Source: Streptomyces vinaceus
GTDB lineage: Bacteria > Actinomycetota > Actinomycetes > Streptomycetales > Streptomycetaceae
NCBI RefSeq assembly: GCF_008704935.1
Contig: NZ_CP023692.1
Span: forward strand, 1,674,001 to 1,738,000
Length of the DNA: 64,000 nt
Direction of reading: 5' to 3'
Position 1 is the stretch's first letter; each line of letters opens with the position of its first letter. The notes beneath the pieces are model-generated. The model worked only from the letters and a program-made list of their open reading frames with translations. It made no database searches and had not been told where the DNA came from. Positions 34,951 through 43,360 of this stretch are shown piece by piece. Made by a program: the position numbers and the translations under genes.

Positions 34951-36063
34951 GTGTCAACATCACTCTCCACCTCCGGATCCACCTACGGGCGACCCCCGAT
35001 AGCCGGCCCGGCCGCGACCGGCCCGCAGGCCCTGTGCGCCCGCGAGCCGCGGGTGCCCGCCGAACGGCTGGTGGCCGAGATGGTGCCGCCGCCGCGTTTC
35101 GACTCGGTGCGCTTCGACACCTACGAGCCCGACCCCGGTCAGCCGAGCCAGGCCGAGGCCGTCACCGTGCTCAGCGGCTTCGCCGCCGGGCTGGGCGGGG
35201 CCCACGCGAGCGGCGGCGCCAAGCGCCGCTGGTTCGCGAAGAAGGCACCTCTCTCCACGGCCCCGCGCGGGGTCTACCTCGACGGCGGCTACGGCGTCGG
35301 CAAGACGCACCTGCTGGCCTCCCTGTGGCACGCCACCCCGGCCGAACCCGCGCTCAAGGCCTTCGGCACCTTCGTCGAGCTGACCAACCTGGTCGGCGCG
35401 CTCGGCTTCCAGCAGACCGTCCAGACGCTGGGCGGCCACCGCCTCCTGTGCATCGACGAGTTCGAACTGGACGACCCGGGCGACACCGTCCTCGTCTCCT
35501 CGCTGCTCAGCCGCCTGGTCGAGCAGGGCGTGGCGCTGGCCGCCACCTCCAACACCCTGCCCGGCAAGCTGGGCGAGGGCCGGTTCGCCGCCGCGGACTT
35601 CCTGCGCGAGATCCAGGGGCTCTCGGCGCACTTCCGCCCGCTGCGCATCGACGGCCAGGACTACCGCCACCGCGGTCTTCCCGAGGCCCCGGCGCCGTTC
35701 TCGGACGAGCAGGTCACGAAGGCCGCGTACGCGACCGAGGGCGCGAGCCTGGACGATTTCCCGGGGCTGCTGGAGCACCTGGCCAAGGTCCACCCCAGCC
35801 GGTACGGCGCCCTCACGGACGGCGTAGCGGCGGTCTGCCTGACCGACGTCGGCCCCGTCCCCGACCAGTCGACGGCGCTGCGCCTGGTGGTCCTCGCCGA
35901 CCGGCTGTACGACCGGGAGATACCGGTCCTGGCGTCCGGGGTCCCCTTCGACCGGCTCTTCAGTGAAGAAATGCTGAACGGCGGCTACCGCAAGAAGTAC
36001 TTCCGGGCCATCTCAAGGCTCACCGCACTGGCACGCGACGCGAAACCCCTGGTGTCCCAGTAG
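34951..36063 (+). CDS. zapE: ZapE-like AFG1 family ATPase
   Basis: A 370-aa P-loop ATPase of the AFG1/ZapE family, which in other bacteria associates with the division ring. Walker A is DGGYGVGKTHLLAS, Walker B LLCIDEFELDD, followed by AATSNTLP (sensor 1-like). The GTG start has no ribosome site; a TAGAGT box at 34937-34942, eight bases upstream, suggests the transcript begins at or next to the GTG (leaderless). A nonspecific Ser/Thr/Pro-rich stretch forms the first 25 residues. OsmC follows after 71 bp in the same direction. Confidence 0.94.
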   Translation: MSTSLSTSGSTYGRPPIAGPAATGPQALCAREPRVPAERLVAEMVPPPRFDSVRFDTYEPDPGQPSQAEAVTVLSGFAAGLGGAHASGGAKRRWFAKKAPLSTAPRGVYLDGGYGVGKTHLLASLWHATPAEPALKAFGTFVELTNLVGALGFQQTVQTLGGHRLLCIDEFELDDPGDTVLVSSLLSRLVEQGVALAATSNTLPGKLGEGRFAAADFLREIQGLSAHFRPLRIDGQDYRHRGLPEAPAPFSDEQVTKAAYATEGASLDDFPGLLEHLAKVHPSRYGALTDGVAAVCLTDVGPVPDQSTALRLVVLADRLYDREIPVLASGVPFDRLFSEEMLNGGYRKKYFRAISRLTALARDAKPLVSQ

Positions 36064-36134
36064 GTTTGGGGACGCCGGACCGCCCCTCACCGGGACGGTC
36101 CGGCAGTTCCCAACATCTTCCGAAGGGATCCACC

Positions 36135-36560
36135 ATGGCCACCACGCGTACCGCGCACACCGTCTGGGAAGGCAACCTGCTCAAGGGCGCCGGCACGGTC
36201 AGCCTCGACTCCTCGGGCCGGGGCTCGTTCGAGGTCTCCTGGCCCTCGCGCGCCGAGGCCGCGAACGGCAAGACCAGCCCGGAAGAGCTGATCGCCGCCG
36301 CGCACTCCAGCTGCTACTCGATGGCCCTCTCGCACGGTCTCGACGGCGCCGGCACCCCGCCCACCCGGTTGGAGACCAAGGCCGACGTGACCTTCCAGCC
36401 GGGCGAGGGCATCACCGGCATCCACCTGACGGTGCGCGCCGAGGTCCCCGGCCTGGACGCGGAGGGCTTCGCCGCCGCCGCCGAGGACGCCAAGAAGAAC
36501 TGCCCGGTCAGCCAGGCCCTGACGGGTACGACGATCACCCTGAGCGCGGAGCTGATCTAA
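36135..36560 (+). CDS. OsmC/Ohr-family peroxiredoxin
   Basis: A 141-aa thiol peroxidase that detoxifies organic hydroperoxides. The two reactive cysteines are Cys60 (HSSCYSMAL) and Cys123 (KNCPVSQAL), in the spacing of the OsmC subgroup. Length is normal. GAAGGGA lies 6 bases before the ATG. The transcript may include the upstream zapE gene, though the 71-bp gap could hold its own promoter. A LysR- or MarR-type regulator is not adjacent. Confidence 0.96.
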   Translation: MATTRTAHTVWEGNLLKGAGTVSLDSSGRGSFEVSWPSRAEAANGKTSPEELIAAAHSSCYSMALSHGLDGAGTPPTRLETKADVTFQPGEGITGIHLTVRAEVPGLDAEGFAAAAEDAKKNCPVSQALTGTTITLSAELI

Positions 36561-36648
36561 GGTTCCGCGGCCCGGCGCGTCCGGGGCAGGGGGGCGGGGG
36601 CCCGTGGTACCACGGGGCCCGTCACCCCCCTCGCCCCGGGAGCCGCCG

Positions 36649-37989
36649 ATGTCCGTCACCCGCCGCACCCTGCTCGCCTCGGTCGCCTTCAGCGGCGCCC
36701 TCGGCTCCCTCTTCGCCGGCAGCTCCCGGGCCGTCCCGCCGCCCCGCCGGGGGTACGGGCCGCTGGTCCCCGACCCCCGCGGGCTGCTCGACCTCCCCGC
36801 CGGTTTCCACTACCGCGTGCTCTCCCGCGCCGGTGACCCCCTGCGCTCCGGCGAGGGCCCCGTACCGGCCAACTGCGACGGCATGGCCGCCTTCGACGCG
36901 GGCTCCGGCCGGGTCCGCCTGGTCCGCAACCACGAGAACCGCACCACCGCCGCCCTGCGCGTCCCCGCCGCCCGGGGCCTCACGTACGACCCCCAGGCGC
37001 TCGGCGGCTGCACGCTCCTCGAACTCGACCCGGCCGGCGCGGTCACCGCCGAGCGCGTCGCCCTCGCCGGTACCGCCGTCAACTGCGCGGGCGGCCGCAC
37101 CCCCTGGAACACCTGGCTCAGCTGCGAGGAGACCGAGGACCGCGCCGGGACCTCCGGGTACACCAGGGACCACGGCTACGTCTTCGAGGTCGACCCCGCC
37201 GACCCGCACCGCAGCGGCGCCGTCCCGCTCACCGCGATGGGCCGCTTCGCGCACGAGGCCGTCGCCGTCGACCCGTACCGCGGGACCGTCTACGAGACCG
37301 AGGACGCCTTCACCCGGCCCTTCGGGCTCTTCTACCGCTTCCTGCCCGCCCGTCCCCTCGGCGGACCCGGCTCCCTGCGCGCCGGGGGCGTCCTGCACGC
37401 CATGCGCGTCCCGGGGCTGGCCGACCTCTCCGTCGTGGACGAGCCCGGGGCCGAGTTCCCGGTCGAGTGGGTCCCCGTGCCGGACCCCTCGGCGGCGCGG
37501 ACCCCCGTCCGGTTCCAGGACTTCGGTCCGGGCGGGATCACCCACGCGCAGAAACTGGAGGGCTGCTACTGGGGCGACGGCGGCGTCCACTTCGTCTCCA
37601 GCTACGCCCGCCGACTCGAAGGCGCGCCCGCCGACCACCACGGCCAGGTCTGGTTCCACGACCCGCGCCGCTCCACGATCCGCCTGGACGTGCTCTTCGG
37701 TCCGGCGGCCGACGTGCAGCTGCCCGGGGACTCCCCCGACAACATCTGCCTGGCCCCGGACGGCGGCCTGATGGTCTGCGAGGACGGCGGCGGGGCGCAG
37801 TACGTGCTCGGCGTCACGCCGGACGGCGAGGTCTACCCGATGGCCCGCAACGCGCAGGACATCGGCCGGCCCGGCGCCCCGGAGTGGGGCGAGTTCGCCG
37901 GGGTCACCTTCGCCCCCGACGGGCGGACGATGTACGTCAACGCCTACGCCCCGGGGACCACCTTCGCCGTGACGGGCCCCTGGCACTGA
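36649..37989 (+). CDS. TAT-exported PhoX-like (DUF839) protein
   Basis: A 446-aa exported protein. The N-terminus has a twin-arginine signal (VTRRTLLAS) followed by a hydrophobic stretch and an Ala-rich cleavage region ending about residue 28. The body matches the DUF839/PhoX beta-propeller: LVRNHENR, AGTAVNCAGGRTPWNTWLSC and CEDGGG, residues that in PhoX alkaline phosphatases bind Ca and Fe; LSCEET keeps the conserved cysteine. Probable role: extracellular phosphomonoesterase or a related calcium-bound enzyme. GGGAG precedes the ATG. PhoX being next to polyphosphate kinase 2 suggests a shared phosphate theme, but no PHO box was identified. Confidence 0.92.
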   Translation: MSVTRRTLLASVAFSGALGSLFAGSSRAVPPPRRGYGPLVPDPRGLLDLPAGFHYRVLSRAGDPLRSGEGPVPANCDGMAAFDAGSGRVRLVRNHENRTTAALRVPAARGLTYDPQALGGCTLLELDPAGAVTAERVALAGTAVNCAGGRTPWNTWLSCEETEDRAGTSGYTRDHGYVFEVDPADPHRSGAVPLTAMGRFAHEAVAVDPYRGTVYETEDAFTRPFGLFYRFLPARPLGGPGSLRAGGVLHAMRVPGLADLSVVDEPGAEFPVEWVPVPDPSAARTPVRFQDFGPGGITHAQKLEGCYWGDGGVHFVSSYARRLEGAPADHHGQVWFHDPRRSTIRLDVLFGPAADVQLPGDSPDNICLAPDGGLMVCEDGGGAQYVLGVTPDGEVYPMARNAQDIGRPGAPEWGEFAGVTFAPDGRTMYVNAYAPGTTFAVTGPWH

Positions 37990-38066
37990 CCTGCGGCCCG
38001 CCGCCCCGCCCTCGCAACCCCGCCCGTTCTGATGGATTATCGGAGGAATCGACCGGATCGGGGTAG

Positions 38067-39080
38067 GTGGCTGTGGCCAAGGAGAGCAAGAAGGCCGACA
38101 AGGACAAGAAGAGCGGCAAGAGCGGCAAGGCCGGCAAGGGCAGCAAGGGCGGCAAGGCCGAGAAGAGGGACGAGAAGGAGAAGGACGGGCGTGCCAAGGG
38201 CCGGGCGGCCCAGGAATCCCGGCCCGCGCCGGAGCGGCGGGACGTCCCCCTGCGTACGCTGCTGCGCGCCCCGGCCGGCGAGCGCCTCGACCTCGGCGCC
38301 TTCGATCCCGGCGCGACCCCCGGCGGCCCGGCCGGCAAGGCCGCGGGCCTCACCGCCACCGCCGCGCTGGCCGAGCCCCTCGCGTCCCTTCAGGAGCGGC
38401 TGTACGCGGCGGCCACCGCGGGCGACCGCCGCCGCGTCCTCCTCGTCCTCCAGGGCATGGACACCAGCGGCAAGGGCGGCACGGTGAAGCACGTGATCGG
38501 CCTGTTCAACCCGGCCGGCTGCCGGATCAGGTCCTTCAAGGCGCCCACGCCGGAGGAGCACGAGCACCCCTTCCTCTGGCGCATCAGGAAGGCCCTGCCC
38601 GTGGCGGGCGAGATCGGCATCTTCGACCGCTCGCACTACGAGGACGTCCTCATCGCCCGCGTCCGCGAGCTGGTGTCGCGCAGTCAGCTCAACCGCCGCT
38701 ACGCCCAGATCAACCGGTTCGAGCAGTCCCTCGCGGACGACGGCGTCACGCTGGTGAAGGTCTTCCTCCACATCGGCTACGAGGAGCAGCGCGAGCGGCT
38801 GCTGGAGCGGCTGGACAACCCCGACAAGCACTGGAAGTTCAGCCCGGGGGACATCGAGGACCGCGGGCTGTGGCCGGAGTACCGGCACGCGTACGAGCTG
38901 GCCCTGCAGCGCTGCTCCACCGAGGCCGCGCCCTGGTACGTGGTGCCCGCGAACCGGAAGTGGTACCGCAACTGGGCGATCAGCACGCTGCTGCTGGAGC
39001 ATCTGGAGGAGCTGGATCCGCGCTATCCGGAGGCCGGTTTCGACGTGGAGGAGAGCCGGAGGCGGCTGCTGGAGACCTGA
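38067..39080 (+). CDS. ppk2: Polyphosphate kinase 2 family protein with Lys-rich tail
   Basis: A 337-aa PPK2 enzyme transferring phosphate between polyphosphate and nucleotides. Walker A is GMDTSGKGGTVKHV, followed by DRSHYEDVLIARVR and the lid region; family motifs are complete. The first 60 residues are an unusual repeat of Lys, Gly, Ser and Glu (KSGKSGKAGKGSKGG), which probably binds the polyanionic substrate or nucleic acid. Starts at 38067 and 38073 are both possible (GTG GCT GTG); GGGG at 38060-38063 is spaced better for the second. Its position after the PhoX-like gene fits phosphate metabolism. Confidence 0.94.
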   Translation: MAVAKESKKADKDKKSGKSGKAGKGSKGGKAEKRDEKEKDGRAKGRAAQESRPAPERRDVPLRTLLRAPAGERLDLGAFDPGATPGGPAGKAAGLTATAALAEPLASLQERLYAAATAGDRRRVLLVLQGMDTSGKGGTVKHVIGLFNPAGCRIRSFKAPTPEEHEHPFLWRIRKALPVAGEIGIFDRSHYEDVLIARVRELVSRSQLNRRYAQINRFEQSLADDGVTLVKVFLHIGYEEQRERLLERLDNPDKHWKFSPGDIEDRGLWPEYRHAYELALQRCSTEAAPWYVVPANRKWYRNWAISTLLLEHLEELDPRYPEAGFDVEESRRRLLET

Positions 39081-39164
39081 TGCCCGTCACCCGGGCGGGC
39101 GATTCGTATGCCTGCCTCGGCGCCGCTGCGATCTGCTTGGCAGATGGTCATATATTTTGCGTCC

Positions 39165-40091
39165 GTGACCCTTTCTGTGCGCAATGTGGCGGTCGCGGCC
39201 GCCCTCACTGCCGCTCTCTGCACCGCCCTCGCCGGATGCGGAGGCGGCAGCGGCGGCCCGGCTTCAGGCGCCGGCGACCGGGCCGCCCGTATGGGTACCC
39301 CCGGGGCCTCCGCGCCGCCCTCCGCCGCCGCCTCCGCCTCCGCGCCGGGCACGGCCGGCTCCTCCCCGGCCGCCGCCCCGCCGCCCGCCAAGGCCCCGAC
39401 CCTGGCGCCCGGGCCGAACGGTCTGACCCCGGTCTTCGAGCGCGCGAAGCAGCAGGGCGACAAGACCGTCGCGCTGACCTTCGACGCCGACATGACCTCC
39501 GACCAGGGGCAGCGCGCCGCGGACGGGGAGCACTTCGACAACCCGCAGCTCATCTCGACCCTGCGCTCGCTGAAGGTGCCCTCGACGATCTTCATGACCG
39601 GCCGCTGGGCCGAGGAGTACCCGGACCAGGCCAAGGCCATCGGCACCGACCCGAACTTCGAGATCGCGAACCACTCGTACAGCCACCACGCCTTCAAGTC
39701 GCCCTGCTACGGGCTGCCCGCGCTCGACGCGGCCGCCGCCCGGGCCGACGTGGACCGGGCCTTCGCCGCCTTCCGTACGGCCGGCGCGGTCAACACGGTC
39801 CCGTACTTCCGCTTCCCCGGCGGCTGCTACGACGACCAGGCGCTGCGGGCCCTGTCCACGGCCAAGGTCACGGCGGTCCAGTGGGACGTGGTCAGCGGCG
39901 ACGCCTTCGCCAAGGACCCGGACGCGGTGGCCGAGCAGGTGCTCACCGGTGTGAAGCCCGGCTCGGTGGTGGTCATGCACTGCACGCGCAGCGCGGCCCC
40001 GGTCACCGAGGAGGCCATCCACAAGATCGTCCCGGAGCTGCGCAAGCGCGGCTACCGCTTCGTGAAGGTCTCCGAGCTCATCGGAAAGTAG
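39165..40091 (+). CDS. Lipoprotein polysaccharide deacetylase (NodB family)
   Basis: A 308-aa exported enzyme. From the GTG at 39165 it has a short basic start, a hydrophobic core and lipobox LAGC with Cys25, then a Ser/Ala/Pro linker of about 60 residues. The NodB domain carries TFDADM (catalytic and metal Asp), NHSYSHH (metal His pair), RFPGGCYD and VVMHC. It likely removes acetyl groups from cell-wall glycans (peptidoglycan or chitin-like) outside the membrane. A TATATT box at 39151-39156 just upstream suggests a leaderless message from the GTG; in-frame starts at 39108 and 39144 are less like a lipoprotein signal. Confidence 0.93.
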   Translation: MTLSVRNVAVAAALTAALCTALAGCGGGSGGPASGAGDRAARMGTPGASAPPSAAASASAPGTAGSSPAAAPPPAKAPTLAPGPNGLTPVFERAKQQGDKTVALTFDADMTSDQGQRAADGEHFDNPQLISTLRSLKVPSTIFMTGRWAEEYPDQAKAIGTDPNFEIANHSYSHHAFKSPCYGLPALDAAAARADVDRAFAAFRTAGAVNTVPYFRFPGGCYDDQALRALSTAKVTAVQWDVVSGDAFAKDPDAVAEQVLTGVKPGSVVVMHCTRSAAPVTEEAIHKIVPELRKRGYRFVKVSELIGK

Positions 40092-40105
40092 GCGGGCGCG
40101 CGGCC

Positions 40106-40306
40106 TCAGCCGGAGCAGGCCGAGCGCTGCGCGTCCTGCCACTCGCACACCGGGCACAGCACCCGGCCCGGGGTCGCGGCCCCGTACTCGGTGGGCCTGC
40201 CGCACTCCACGCAGTCCGCGTACGGCGGCCCGGCCACCGGCTCCACGGGAGCCGCCGGGGCGGCGCAGTACGCCTCGGTTCCGGTCGGCGCGTCGACTTC
40301 GTCCAT
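40106..40306 (-). CDS. Small zinc-ribbon protein, function unknown
   Basis: A 66-aa protein. Two CxxC knuckles (Cys32-x2-Cys35 in CVECG, Cys51-x2-Cys54 in CPVCEW) 16 residues apart form a likely zinc ribbon; the first half is Ala/Pro-rich. The small size and the absence of other domains suggest a nucleic-acid- or protein-binding adapter. It is convergent with the deacetylase gene (14 bp between ends). Its third-position GC use matches neighbours, which supports it being a real gene. No function is recognised. Confidence 0.75.
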   Translation of the reverse strand: MDEVDAPTGTEAYCAAPAAPVEPVAGPPYADCVECGRPTEYGAATPGRVLCPVCEWQDAQRSACSG

Positions 40307-40355
40307 GCCCCCGAGCGTACTCAGCCCCGCCGCGCGCGGCCCACACCGTCGGGCT

Positions 40356-41030
40356 TCAGTGCGCCGCCGCCGTCTCGGTCACCTCGCTGGGGCGCACGAT
40401 GACGAAGCCCTCGCCGCGCAGCATCAGCTGCACGGCCTCGCCGGAGCCGCCGCGGATCATCGAGCCGACGGACTGGGAGCGGTGCAGCCCCGTCTCCAAC
40501 CGGGCGCTCCAGCCGACCACCGCGTCGGTGTCCACGTACACCGGGTTCTGCGCGGTGACCGGGATGATGATCGGGTGGCCGTCGCAGACCAGGGCCAGCT
40601 TGCCGGTGCCGGTGAAGAGGCTGTTGAAGAGGCCGCCACCGGTCATGCCGGCGCCCTTCAGCATCTTTATCTCGTAGGAGAGCGTCGGGTCGAAGCAGAG
40701 CACGTTGCGCCCGTTGACGGTCAGCGAGTCGCCCGGCTCGAAGTCCACGATGAAGCAGTTGCCGGCCTGGTGCGCGAACCAGGCCTCGCCCTGCCCGCGT
40801 ACGGACATCAGCGCGAGGCCCTCGCCGGTGACGGCGCGCTTGAGCATGCCGCCTATGCCCTGGCCCTTCCGCTCGAACTGGAGGTTCCCCCGGAAGGCGA
40901 CCATCGAGCCCTGGCGGGCCAGCATTTCACCGTTGACGGTGTACTTCACGGACTTGGCGTTCTGCAGGGTCATGCCCGGAGCCGCGGCCGACTGGGCAAG
41001 GTTCTCGGACGCGAAAAGGTCGCTCTTCAT
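40356..41030 (-). CDS. AIM24/TIGR00266 family protein
   Basis: A 224-aa protein of the AIM24 (formerly DUF124) family. Recognisable stretches are VNGEMLARQGSMVAFRGN, GMLKRAVTGEGLALM, GNCFIVDFEPGDSLTVNG and PVYVDTDAVVGWSARLE. The fold is a beta-sandwich trimer with no assigned enzymatic function; related proteins occur in many actinobacteria in several copies. It is divergent from the Pth2-like gene with 71 bp between starts, a plausible shared promoter region. A classical signal peptide and membrane helices are absent. Confidence 0.93.
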   Translation of the reverse strand: MKSDLFASENLAQSAAAPGMTLQNAKSVKYTVNGEMLARQGSMVAFRGNLQFERKGQGIGGMLKRAVTGEGLALMSVRGQGEAWFAHQAGNCFIVDFEPGDSLTVNGRNVLCFDPTLSYEIKMLKGAGMTGGGLFNSLFTGTGKLALVCDGHPIIIPVTAQNPVYVDTDAVVGWSARLETGLHRSQSVGSMIRGGSGEAVQLMLRGEGFVIVRPSEVTETAAAH

Positions 41031-41101
41031 GCACCCGATCCTCGCCCGGCCGGACCCCCCGCGGCATCATCCTGAAGGGGGAGCCTGGCATCCTTGGCGG
41101 G

Positions 41102-41869
41102 ATGAGCAGCCAGCACCAGAACCACACTTCAGAGGTACCGGCGGTCGGGGCGGACAGCCCCTTCCGGCGCGAGCACGCCGCCCGCGACGAGGCGCCCCAG
41201 TTCGTCCTTCCCCTGGTGGTGCGGATCGAGAAGGCCGAACCGCCCGCCCGGACCGACGCGCTGGAGACGGCGGCCCGCGCCGTGCTGGTGCTGCTGACCG
41301 ACGAGCGGTCCCGCGGCGAGGGCGAGTGGGCCGAGGCCGTCCGGGACTGGCAGGACGCGCGCATCCGGAAGGTGGTGCGGCGGGCGCGCGGTGCGGAGTG
41401 GCGCAAGGCCGGGACCTTGCCCGGTATCACGGTGCACGGTGACATGGCGGAGGTACGGGTCTTCCCGCCGGTGCCGTTGGACGGCTGGCCCAAGGAGCTC
41501 GCGAAGCTCCAGGTCTCGGGGACCGACCTGGACGACCCGGAGCCGGCGCCGCCCGCCGCGCCGGGGACCGCCGTCCTGTGGCTCAACCCGGAGCTGGAGA
41601 TGTCCGCCGGCAAGGCGATGGCCCAGGCCGGGCACGCGGCCCAGCTGGCCTGGTGGGAGCTGACCGCCGCCGAACGCGCCGCCTGGCAGGGCTCCGGCTT
41701 CCGGCTGGCCGTACGGACGGCCCCGCGCGAGCGGTGGTCCGAGCTGAGCGGCAGCGGCCTGCCGGTGGTCCGGGACGCCGGTTTCACGGAGATCGCCCCC
41801 GGCTCCGCGACGGTGGTCGCGGACCACCCGGCTCTGAGAGCCCGCCTCACGGGCGGCGTTCCCCACTGA
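41102..41869 (+). CDS. Peptidyl-tRNA hydrolase 2 (Pth2)-like protein
   Basis: A 255-aa protein. The C-terminal half (about 155-255) matches the archaeal/eukaryotic Pth2 fold: MSAGKAMAQAGHAAQLAWW, FRLAVRT, and GLPVVRDAGFTEIAPGSATVVA. The N-terminal half holds IEKAEPP and LDGWPKELAKLQVSG, which are conserved in actinobacterial relatives but are not part of Pth2 proper. It may release stalled peptides from tRNA. It does not replace bacterial Pth1, which should be elsewhere in the genome. The start is an ATG 71 bp from the divergent AIM24 gene; a GCGGG lies close upstream. Confidence 0.88.
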   Translation: MSSQHQNHTSEVPAVGADSPFRREHAARDEAPQFVLPLVVRIEKAEPPARTDALETAARAVLVLLTDERSRGEGEWAEAVRDWQDARIRKVVRRARGAEWRKAGTLPGITVHGDMAEVRVFPPVPLDGWPKELAKLQVSGTDLDDPEPAPPAAPGTAVLWLNPELEMSAGKAMAQAGHAAQLAWWELTAAERAAWQGSGFRLAVRTAPRERWSELSGSGLPVVRDAGFTEIAPGSATVVADHPALRARLTGGVPH

Positions 41870-41995
41870 CCGGCCCACTGCGGCGGCGCCGGCCGGGAAC
41901 CTCAAATGTTGCTCTGAACGTCCCTGACCGCGGTTGGCCCGACTCCGTCGGGGCCATCACATCGGCACACGACCGATGAGAGGGGGCGAGGGGAC

Positions 41996-43360
41996 ATGAA
42001 CACCATGGCGCACCTGGGGGTGGGCATCGGATGGCGGCCGGAGATCGCTGACGCGGTGGAGCGGCTGCCGGGTCTGGACTGGGTCGAGGTGGTGGCCGAG
42101 AACATCTGCCCCGGCCACCTGCCCGCCTCGCTGCTGCGGCTGCGCGAGCGCGGGGTGCGCGTCGTGCCGCACGGGGTCTCGCTGGGCCTCGGCGGCGCCG
42201 AGCGGCCCGACGCGGCGAAGCTGGCCGCGCTCGGGGAGCGGGCCCTCGCGCTGGGGGCGCCGCTCGTCACGGAGCACATCGCGTTCGTACGGACCTCCTC
42301 GCCGGCGCTGGAGGCCGGGCACCTGCTGCCGGTGCGGCGGACACGGGACGCGCTGGACGTACTGTGCGAGAACGTGCGGATCGCGCAGGAGGCCCTGCCG
42401 GTGCCGCTGGCGCTGGAGAACATCGCCGCGCTGGTCTCGTGGCCCGGGGAGGAACTGACCGAGGGGCAGTTCCTGACGGAGCTGGTGGAGCGGACCGGGG
42501 TGCGGCTGCTGATCGACGTCGCCAACCTGCACACGAACCGGGTAAACCGGGGCGAGGACCCGTTCGCCGTCCTGGACGCGATCCCGCTGGAGGCGCTGGC
42601 GTACGTGCACGTCGCCGGGGGCGTGGAGCGGGACGGGGTGTGGCACGACACGCATGCGCACCCGGTGCCGGCCGTGGTGCTGGAGGTCCTGGCGGAGCTG
42701 CGCGAGCGGGTGGCCCCCGCGGGCGTGCTGCTGGAGCGGGACGACGACTTCCCCGCCGAGGCGGAGCTGGCCGGGGAACTCGCCGCCATCCGGGGGGTCG
42801 TGGGCCCGCCGGAGGGCGACGACTTCCCCGCCGAGGCGGAGCTGGCCGGGGAACTCGCCGCCATCCGGGGGGTCGTGGGCCCGCCGGAGGCCGTGGTGCT
42901 TTCCCCCGCCGGCCCGTCCGCCCTTCGCCGGGGCTCCGCCCCGGTGGACCCGCGGCGGCGGACCCGCGTCGGGGAGGAGCAGGGCGCGCTGCTCTCCGCG
43001 CTCGTGGCGGGGGCCGAGGTGCCCGAGGGCTTCGACGAGGAGCGCGTACGGGTGCAGGCACGGGCGCTGGCCGCGAAGCGGGCCGGGGTCGTCGCGAAGC
43101 TGGCGCCCGAGCTGCCCGGGATCCTGGGTGGTGAGGCCCCGTACCGCGAGGCCTTCCTCGGGTACGCCGGCAGCCGGCCCATGACCGCCGGATACCGGCG
43201 CGACGCCCTCGACTTCGCCGAACACCTGCTGATCCGGGACCTGCCCGCCGACCCCGCCGCCCGGCGCCGGCTGACCGCTTGGTGGCAGGACCGGGCCGGG
43301 GCGCGGCCGCCGCGCCGGATCGTGCGCTGGGCCCGGGCTCTCGCGGGGCGTGCGGCATGA
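41996..43360 (+). CDS. DUF692 (MNIO) iron-dependent enzyme with a C-terminal DUF2063-like domain
   Basis: A 454-aa protein. Residues 1-255 match DUF692, the multinuclear iron oxidase family (MbnB, TglH) that rebuilds cysteine residues of peptides: [10 protein letters not shown], His59 (PHGVSLGLG), Glu93-His94 (TEHIAF), Glu141-Asn142 (LENIAA), Asp174/Asn177 ([10 protein letters not shown]), His205 (YVHVAGG), HDTH at 217-220 and Glu248 (LLERDDD). The C-terminal part (about 320-425) has [18 protein letters not shown] and a [17 protein letters not shown] pattern resembling DUF2063, the usual substrate-binding partner of these enzymes, here fused. A 25-residue tandem duplication lies between the domains. 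Its stop overlaps the next start, whose product has a Cys-rich tail and is its likely substrate. GGCGAGGGG lies just upstream of the ATG. Confidence 0.92.
   Translation: MNTMAHLGVGIGWRPEIADAVERLPGLDWVEVVAENICPGHLPASLLRLRERGVRVVPHGVSLGLGGAERPDAAKLAALGERALALGAPLVTEHIAFVRTSSPALEAGHLLPVRRTRDALDVLCENVRIAQEALPVPLALENIAALVSWPGEELTEGQFLTELVERTGVRLLIDVANLHTNRVNRGEDPFAVLDAIPLEALAYVHVAGGVERDGVWHDTHAHPVPAVVLEVLAELRERVAPAGVLLERDDDFPAEAELAGELAAIRGVVGPPEGDDFPAEAELAGELAAIRGVVGPPEAVVLSPAGPSALRRGSAPVDPRRRTRVGEEQGALLSALVAGAEVPEGFDEERVRVQARALAAKRAGVVAKLAPELPGILGGEAPYREAFLGYAGSRPMTAGYRRDALDFAEHLLIRDLPADPAARRRLTAWWQDRAGARPPRRIVRWARALAGRAA
42742..42890 (+). repeat. 75-bp in-frame tandem duplication inside the MNIO gene
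   Basis: Two essentially identical 75-bp copies follow one another with no gap (42742-42816 and 42817-42890/91). Each encodes 25 residues of which [18 protein letters not shown] is the start. The first copy continues the normal end of the DUF692 barrel; the second adds an extra helix and loop before the linker to the C-terminal domain. The perfect DNA identity indicates a recent event or replication slippage, and the in-frame length keeps both domains intact. An assembly error is the alternative. Confidence 0.93.

Noticed and set aside
41870..41995. Small hairpin GGCCC/GGGGCC ahead of the MNIO gene considered as a riboswitch
   Set aside because: Only a short GC stem with no conserved riboswitch core; more likely a weak terminator of the Pth2-like gene or chance.
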